Part shown: piece by piece, positions 21,767 to 26,039 of the stretch
How the letters are laid out: each line of letters starts with the position of its first letter
How positions within the stretch are numbered: the first letter of the stretch is position 1
Assembly: GCA_947258835.1 (NCBI GenBank)
Contig: CAMYJY010000047.1
Coordinates: forward strand, 1-26,039
DNA from: an uncultured Pirellulales bacterium
Lineage (GTDB): Bacteria > Planctomycetota > Planctomycetia > Pirellulales > Lacipirellulaceae
Length of the DNA: 26,039 nucleotides
Reading direction: 5' to 3'
Made by a program: the position numbers and the translations under genes
The notes under the pieces: generated by a model
Databases searched by the model: none
Seen by the model: only the letters and a program-made list of their open reading frames with translations
What the model was told of the DNA's origin: nothing

Positions 21767-21840
21767 AGAACCACAACGAAACAACGGAACGACGCCACGG
21801 CGTAGTAAAAAACGTCGTTGCTTTGTTTCGTTGTGGTTCT
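21767..21840. repeat. Inverted-repeat element, GAACCACAACGAA family, best copy
   Basis: AGAACCACAACGAAACAA (21767-21784) and its exact reverse complement (21823-21840) flank an inner pair, AACGACG/CGTCGTT (21788-21794 with 21813-21819). The whole can fold into one long hairpin. It sits between the pseudouridine synthase stop and the transporter start, about 40 bases upstream of the latter. Related sequences are at 7252-7303 and 14472-14560. Confidence 0.88.
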
Positions 21841-21909
21841 TTACTTGAAGTAATAGAAGTAATAGCAGTGTAGGAAACCGTCCCGGCTCCAGCTTCGCTG
21901 GATCAGCAA

Positions 21910-22635
21910 CTACGGTGGCATTGCCGCCTCCCCAGCACCATTCCCAGGCAAAGCGAGTTGCTGCCAGGCCGGGGCCAGCGGAGCGACGACGTCCACCGGC
22001 TCGCCTGTCATCGGATGATTGAAAATTAAACTGCGTGCGTGCAAGGCAATTCCTCGACGGCGGATGTCCTCATGCGGCTCACCAAAAGGAACCACGCTGC
22101 CATAGTGGGCATCGCCCCACACGGGATGGCCCCGCGTGGCGGCCTGGACCCGGATTTGATGTGTGCGCCCCGTTTCCAGTTGGATTTCCAGCCAACTGCC
22201 CGCCACACTCCGCCACAACACACGATAATGAAGTACCGCGTGCTTGGCCCCGGGATGGTCCGCCGTCACAACCTCCGCCCGCGCCAGCCCGTGACGCTTA
22301 TGTAAAAAGTCGCGCCAAGTCCCCTCGTCTTCCACGACCTGCCCCTCCACAAAAGCCCAGTAGACCTTGCCCACGGTGCGGTTGGCAAACTGCGCGCACA
22401 GCTTCCGTGCCGCGCGGACATGACGCGCGAAGGTGAGGGCACCACTTACGGGACGATCGATCCGGTGCGCAAGACCCAGGTACACCTTGGCCTCCGAGGG
22501 CTTGCCCTCACGCCGACGATATAAATCCTTCACCAAGGTCTCCATGCTCTCAATCCCGCGTGGCGCTTGGGTCAAGATGCCGGTCGGTTTGTTGACCACC
22601 AGACAAGGACCACTTTCGTAGAGGATGTCGAGCAT
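21910..22635 (-). CDS. RluA-family pseudouridine synthase
   Basis: The 241-residue protein is a compact RluA/RluD-type enzyme without an S4 domain. Near the N-terminus is ILYESGPCLVVNKPTGIL. The catalytic Asp60 lies in LAHRIDRPVSGAL (family HRLDxxTSG). LETGRTHQIRVQAATRGHPVWGD is the conserved second motif, and ALHARSLIFNHPMTGEPV the third. It converts uridine to pseudouridine in rRNA or tRNA; the target site is not readable. ATG 22635 is 43 bases after the SDR stop, so it is the third gene of the hflX operon. The longer frame to 23016 is antisense-like sequence over the SDR gene and is rejected. Confidence 0.93.
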   Translation of the reverse strand: MLDILYESGPCLVVNKPTGILTQAPRGIESMETLVKDLYRRREGKPSEAKVYLGLAHRIDRPVSGALTFARHVRAARKLCAQFANRTVGKVYWAFVEGQVVEDEGTWRDFLHKRHGLARAEVVTADHPGAKHAVLHYRVLWRSVAGSWLEIQLETGRTHQIRVQAATRGHPVWGDAHYGSVVPFGEPHEDIRRRGIALHARSLIFNHPMTGEPVDVVAPLAPAWQQLALPGNGAGEAAMPP

Positions 22636-22678
22636 GATCGAGAATACCAGCGACCTATAAGGGTTGTGTGCCAAACGA

Positions 22679-23467
22679 CTAACCATACCGCTGCATGAAA
22701 CGGTCCACCAGTCGCGGAAAGTAGCGGTTGCCCAGCAGCAAGAGACGGCCTCGCCAATTGGGATAGATTTCTTGCCGCCGGGATTGCAGAGCACGCACGA
22801 TTTGGGAGGCGACTGCCTGGGGCGCAATCCCCCGTTGCTGGGGCCAGGGAGGCGCGGCGGTGCGGGCGACCAAGTGGTCGAAAAAATCTGTTTGGATCGT
22901 ACCAGGACTGACCAACAACAGGTCGATGTCCAAACGCTTGAGCTCCGGACGAATGGCCTCGCTCCAGCCACGCAGAGCGAATTTGCTGCCGCAGTACGCA
23001 CTGTTAAACGGCACACCGCGATGCCCCAACACCGATCCTATATTGACCAACACACTGGAGTTCCCCGCACGCAACAAGGGAACCGCCAAACGTGTCAATT
23101 CCACCGTGGCAAAAAAGTTCAGTTCGAACACCTCACGCACGGCCGCTGCCGCACCGTCCACAAAACGTCCCTGGGCGCTCACCCCGGCATTATTGATCAA
23201 CAGGTCCAGGCCTCCCCACAGCTCCTGCACACGTTGCACCGCCTGCGACCGCACGGCTCCCTGCGTGAGATCTCCCGCAACAATTTCCACCTGGGCAGCA
23301 CCCTGGGCCCGCAGCTCGGGCACCAGGGCCTGCAACCGCTGCGTATTCCGTGCTACCAACAGCAGATGAGTGCGACACGCCGCCAACCGCTCCGCCACAG
23401 CGCGCCCCACCCCAGCGGAAGCCCCCGTCAGCAAAACCCGTCGCCCAGTCAAATCACGTCGGCCCAC
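22679..23467 (-). CDS. Short-chain dehydrogenase/reductase
   Basis: The 262-residue classical SDR has TGASAGVG (14-21) for NAD(P) binding, NNAG at 92-95, Ser145 and the active-site YCGSK (Tyr158, Lys162). The Arg in LLLVARNTQRL after the second strand suggests NADP(H) preference. The substrate is unknown; C-terminal residues (YPNWRGRLLLLGNRYFPRLVD) resemble the DltE/YqjQ-like group that may sit near the membrane. The start is GTG overlapping the hflX stop (TAGTG), so translation is probably coupled. The rluA-like gene follows after 43 bases. Confidence 0.93.
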   Translation of the reverse strand: MGRRDLTGRRVLLTGASAGVGRAVAERLAACRTHLLLVARNTQRLQALVPELRAQGAAQVEIVAGDLTQGAVRSQAVQRVQELWGGLDLLINNAGVSAQGRFVDGAAAAVREVFELNFFATVELTRLAVPLLRAGNSSVLVNIGSVLGHRGVPFNSAYCGSKFALRGWSEAIRPELKRLDIDLLLVSPGTIQTDFFDHLVARTAAPPWPQQRGIAPQAVASQIVRALQSRRQEIYPNWRGRLLLLGNRYFPRLVDRFMQRYG

Positions 23468-24846
23468 TATCCGGCTTCTCCCAGCGAGGCCTCGTCGGAC
23501 GAGCCCGAGGCACGGGGCACGTCCGACGGTGGGGGCAATTCACCGCCTGCCTGGTAGGGACGTATCGTGAGTCCCGGATCCTCACGAATAGGCCCCACGT
23601 GCTGCTCGGAGATGCGACAATGCACGACCACTTGATTCTCCACGAAGGTGCGGCTGAGCACCTCCCCATATTTGGCCAAGTAGGCCAACAAACGGCCATT
23701 GCTCGCATCGAGTCGAATTTCCAGATCCAAAAAGTCGCGGCTCAAGGCGCTGCTGACTCGGTTGGCCAGCTGCGTGAGCCCCGTGCCCGTCCGGGCACTC
23801 AGGGGCACCGCCTGCGGATAACGGTTACGCAAGGCCTCGATTTGCACCCCGCTGTCGACGCAGTCCATTTTGTTGAGCACGAGCAAGGTGTCTTTTTCAT
23901 CAATATCCAGCTCCCGCAACACCTCATACACGGCGGCAATCTGATCCAGCGCTGCCGGGCTGCTGGCATCCGCCACATGGATCAGTAAATCCGCTTGCCG
24001 CGTCTCTTCCAGCGTGGCCTTAAAACTGGCAATCAAACGGTGGGGCAAATCCCGAATAAAACCGACCGTATCGCTGAGCAACACCGGCCCCCAACCAGGC
24101 AGCCGCCAACGACGGGTGCGGGTATCGAGCGTGGCAAAGAGCTTATCCTCAGCCAACACCTCCGCCGCAGTCAACGCGTTCATCAACGTGCTTTTGCCGG
24201 CATTGGTGTACCCCACCAGCGAGACGGTCCGCCGGTCTTTTCGCCCAGCCACCTCCCGCTCTTTGCGCTGCTGGATCCGCTCCAAGTCACGCCGCAAATC
24301 ACGAATGCGCTTCTCCACCAAGCGACGATCCGTTTCCAGTTGTTTTTCGCCCGGCCCCCGCATCCCCACGCCCATTTTTAGACGCGACAAGTGGGTCCAC
24401 ATGTTTTTTAACCGCGGCAGCGAATACTCCAGCTGCGCAAGCTCCACCGCCAAGCGGGACTCGTGGGTCTGGGCCCGCGCGGAAAAAATATCCAAAATCA
24501 CTTCCGTGCGATCCAGGACTTTCACGTCCAGCGCCCGCTCCAGATTCCGCGTCTGCGCGGGAGAAAGGTCATTGTCGAAGACGACCACATCCGCCTCACT
24601 GGCTGCCACCAGCCGCTGCAACTGCTCGACCTTCCCCCGGCCAATGTACGTCGTTTTATCTGGGGTTTCCCGCTTTTGGGTCAAACGGGCTACCACCTCC
24701 GAGCCAGCGGTCTGCACCAGCCCCGCCAGCTCCTCCAGGGGCTCCTGGAAGCCCATGGACTCGGGCACCAGATGCTCCGACAACTGGACACCCACTAAGA
24801 CGGCAGACTCACTCTCCATCCCCGGTTTGCGGGCAACAGTAGACAC
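23467..24846 (-). CDS. hflX: GTPase HflX
   Basis: The 459-residue GTPase binds the 50S subunit and splits or rescues stalled ribosomes under stress. The N-terminal HflX domain includes YIGRGKVEQL (about 67-76) and FDNDLSPAQTRNLE; GPGEKQLETDRR begins the helical linker. The G domain has GYTNAGKST (212-220), FATLDTRTR, DTVGFIRDLPH (259 on), NKMD (325) and a terminal SA motif. A Pro/Ser/Glu-rich tail follows. The start is taken as GTG 24846, with GAGGAG 13 bases upstream. ATG at 24819 is an alternative. A strong-looking promoter is at 24903-24931. It is first in an operon with the SDR and pseudouridine synthase. Confidence 0.96.
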   Translation of the reverse strand: MSTVARKPGMESESAVLVGVQLSEHLVPESMGFQEPLEELAGLVQTAGSEVVARLTQKRETPDKTTYIGRGKVEQLQRLVAASEADVVVFDNDLSPAQTRNLERALDVKVLDRTEVILDIFSARAQTHESRLAVELAQLEYSLPRLKNMWTHLSRLKMGVGMRGPGEKQLETDRRLVEKRIRDLRRDLERIQQRKEREVAGRKDRRTVSLVGYTNAGKSTLMNALTAAEVLAEDKLFATLDTRTRRWRLPGWGPVLLSDTVGFIRDLPHRLIASFKATLEETRQADLLIHVADASSPAALDQIAAVYEVLRELDIDEKDTLLVLNKMDCVDSGVQIEALRNRYPQAVPLSARTGTGLTQLANRVSSALSRDFLDLEIRLDASNGRLLAYLAKYGEVLSRTFVENQVVVHCRISEQHVGPIREDPGLTIRPYQAGGELPPPSDVPRASGSSDEASLGEAG

Positions 24847-25198
24847 TAGCGGAATCGTACTCCTCAGTCGCGATGCGATGCATCATGAAAATTTCATACC
24901 ACACTATACCACAAGGCGGCAGGGCCGCCAACCAAAGCGAGCTGCCGCTCGGAAAGCGCTTGACCGCTCCCGTTGGTCGCTCAAGTTTGCGCAAGATTCA
25001 AAGATTTTTACCGTGGCCACCCCCACGGTATCCACGCCAGTTACGCTCTGGAAGCGGCACCGCCTTGTGATAAAATCGAACATTGTCGTGACGTTATTTC
25101 CCTGGGATTGTTTCGTTGCGATTTCTTGCTCAACTGAGAGCAGCCACACAACCTGCGCACGTTCCACCATGCCCCCGCCACCTCGCGTCCATCTGCCC
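24847..25198. other. Divergent intergenic region hflX / ispD
   Basis: The 352 bases between the starts hold the hflX promoter and no credible gene. Short open frames on either strand lack ribosome sites and domains. For ispD there is only a TAAAAT box at 25071-25076 with a poor -35. Sequence from 25100 to 25168 contains no ribosome site for the first possible ispD ATG at 25169. Confidence 0.6.
24903..24931 (-). promoter_or_regulatory. Promoter of the hflX operon
   Basis: On the minus strand TTGGCG (24926-24931) and TATAGT (24903-24908) are spaced 17 bases, and TGG just before the -10 makes it an extended type. The leader to the hflX start would be about 50 bases. Confidence 0.65.
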
Positions 25199-25936
25199 AT
25201 GCCCTCCATCGCCGTCATACTGCCTGCCGCTGGTGCCAGCCGTCGCTTTCATGATCGGCACTACAAAAAGCCGTTTGTCAATCTGGGGGGCAAGGCGGTC
25301 TGGCTGCATGCGGCAGAAAAGTTTCTCAAGCATTCTGCTGTCAAACAGCTGATTGTGGTCGTGGCCGAGGCCGACCTGGCGGAATTCAAACGCCGGTTTG
25401 GTGCCAATATCGCCATCCTGGGCGTGACGGTTTGCGTTGGAGGGGCGGAACGGGCCGATTCCATCGAGCGGGCCTTGGCCCTGGTGGATGACAGCGTGGA
25501 CTTGGTGGCCGTCCACGACGCCGCCCGCCCCTGCCTGGCCGACAAGTGGATTGAGACGGTCTGCCAGGCGGCCGCGGAGCACGGCGCGGCCCTGCTGGCC
25601 GTGCCCGTAACCAGCACGCTCAAACGCGTCGATGGCCAACAGCAAGTCATAACCACAGTCGACCGGCAGGGATTGTGGGAAGCCCAAACCCCTCAGGTTT
25701 TCCGGCGCGCGCTGCTGCTGCGGGCATACGCGGCTCGGGCCGGCCAACCAGCCACCGACGACGCCTCCCTGGTGGAGGCCCTCGGCGAAACAGTCGCTAT
25801 CGTGGTCGGCTCTCCCTTCAACCTGAAGATCACCACCCGCGCTGACCTGCGACTTGCCGAGCAGATTCTCAAGGTCCTCCCGCAGCCCACAGGAACCGGC
25901 GGAAACCCCTTTGCCAACGATGACCTGTGGCGTTAG
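25199..25936 (+). CDS. ispD: 2-C-methyl-D-erythritol 4-phosphate cytidylyltransferase
   Basis: The 245-residue enzyme makes CDP-methylerythritol from MEP and CTP, the third step of the MEP isoprenoid pathway. Motifs: ILPAAGASRRF for CTP binding, KPFVNLGGKAV, CVGGAERADSIERAL, VAVHDAARPC with the conserved Asp and Arg, PVTSTLKRV, QTPQVFRRALL, TDDASLVEAL and GSPFNLKITTRADL with the conserved Lys. The usual Asp of DT-K is Ser in STLK; the Thr remains, so activity is likely. ATG 25199 begins directly before the first strand. ATG 25169 would add ten residues (MPPPPRVHLP) and cannot be excluded; neither has a good ribosome site. It is divergent from hflX. Confidence 0.94.
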   Translation: MPSIAVILPAAGASRRFHDRHYKKPFVNLGGKAVWLHAAEKFLKHSAVKQLIVVVAEADLAEFKRRFGANIAILGVTVCVGGAERADSIERALALVDDSVDLVAVHDAARPCLADKWIETVCQAAAEHGAALLAVPVTSTLKRVDGQQQVITTVDRQGLWEAQTPQVFRRALLLRAYAARAGQPATDDASLVEALGETVAIVVGSPFNLKITTRADLRLAEQILKVLPQPTGTGGNPFANDDLWR

Positions 25937-26019
25937 CAACGGCTTTAGGCGTTGGGCAGATGAGAACTTACCCATCGACAGCCCAATGGATTGGCTTCGC
26001 TGGGATTTTCGATCACGCG

Positions 26020-26039
26020 GCAGGTAAAAACTTACCTGC
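26020..26039. repeat. Inverted repeat at the right edge
   Basis: GCAGGTAA and TTACCTGC form a perfect 8-bp stem with a four-base loop, ending at the window edge. It may be a terminator for ispD or part of a larger repeat; the following bases are not available. Confidence 0.5.

Noticed and set aside
22636..23016. N-terminal extension of the RluA-family protein
   Set aside because: It overlaps the SDR gene in another frame and has Ser/Cys/Arg-rich shadow composition.
24014..25198. Long N-terminal extension of IspD
   Set aside because: It is antisense to hflX with no domain; IspD motifs begin just after 25199.
24904..25218. 104-codon minus-strand frame between hflX and ispD
   Set aside because: It overlaps the hflX promoter and the ispD start and shows no domain.

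Overview
The window looks like a chromosomal segment of a planctomycete, probably of the Pirellulales. This is inference from protein content and repeat style; no rRNA or other phylogenetic marker is present. Supporting signs are a topoisomerase I with four C-terminal repeats and a Lys-rich tail, paired DUF4350-like proteins, a Gln/Pro/Ser-rich secreted protein with a C-terminal membrane anchor, long intergenic gaps, and many dispersed inverted repeats whose spurious translations (KRGLAP / GASPRF, VIPAQAGIQ) are familiar from such genomes.

Layout. 1-760: 5' part of a minus-strand lipoprotein-like gene leaving the window. 943-4187: yjbQ and topA, an apparent minus-strand pair. 4679-6982: a plus-strand membrane-anchored PpiD/SurA-like protein whose stop codon lies inside a short inverted-repeat element. 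7350-10281: glgB and, upstream of it, a degenerate RNase HI-like protein, both minus. 10291-13083: an accessory or decaying stretch with a possible structured RNA, two overlapping DUF4350-like genes broken by frameshifts, and a second copy of the inverted-repeat element. 13084-15874: HD phosphohydrolase, zinc-ribbon membrane protein and tandem-ACT protein (minus). 16137-17425: thioesterase and biotin ligase with a 4-base overlap (plus). 17542-18285: a PuuD-like amidotransferase without its cysteine. 18286-18928: a gene-free gap holding tandem repeats, a possible branched RNA fold and terminator-like hairpins. 18929-21726: Gln/Pro-rich membrane-anchored protein and AI-2E family transporter. 21910-24846: hflX, an SDR oxidoreductase and an RluA-type pseudouridine synthase, a compact minus-strand operon with a good promoter. 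25199-25936: ispD (plus).

Most intact genes are housekeeping: DNA topology, glycogen branching, ribosome rescue and RNA modification, biotinylation, isoprenoid synthesis and envelope folding. No defence system, prophage, CRISPR array, complete insertion sequence or tRNA was found. What stands out is small-repeat activity: at least five inverted-repeat families, several 15-bp-period minisatellites in different genes, and a palindrome pair inserted in frame into the biotin ligase. Three enzyme-family members (RNase H-like, PuuD-like, HD-domain) have lost canonical catalytic residues or an internal segment. The best leads for something undescribed are the two possible structured RNAs (10400-10576 and 18662-18770) and the TAA-bearing inverted-repeat element at 6961-7234 and 12841-13040.
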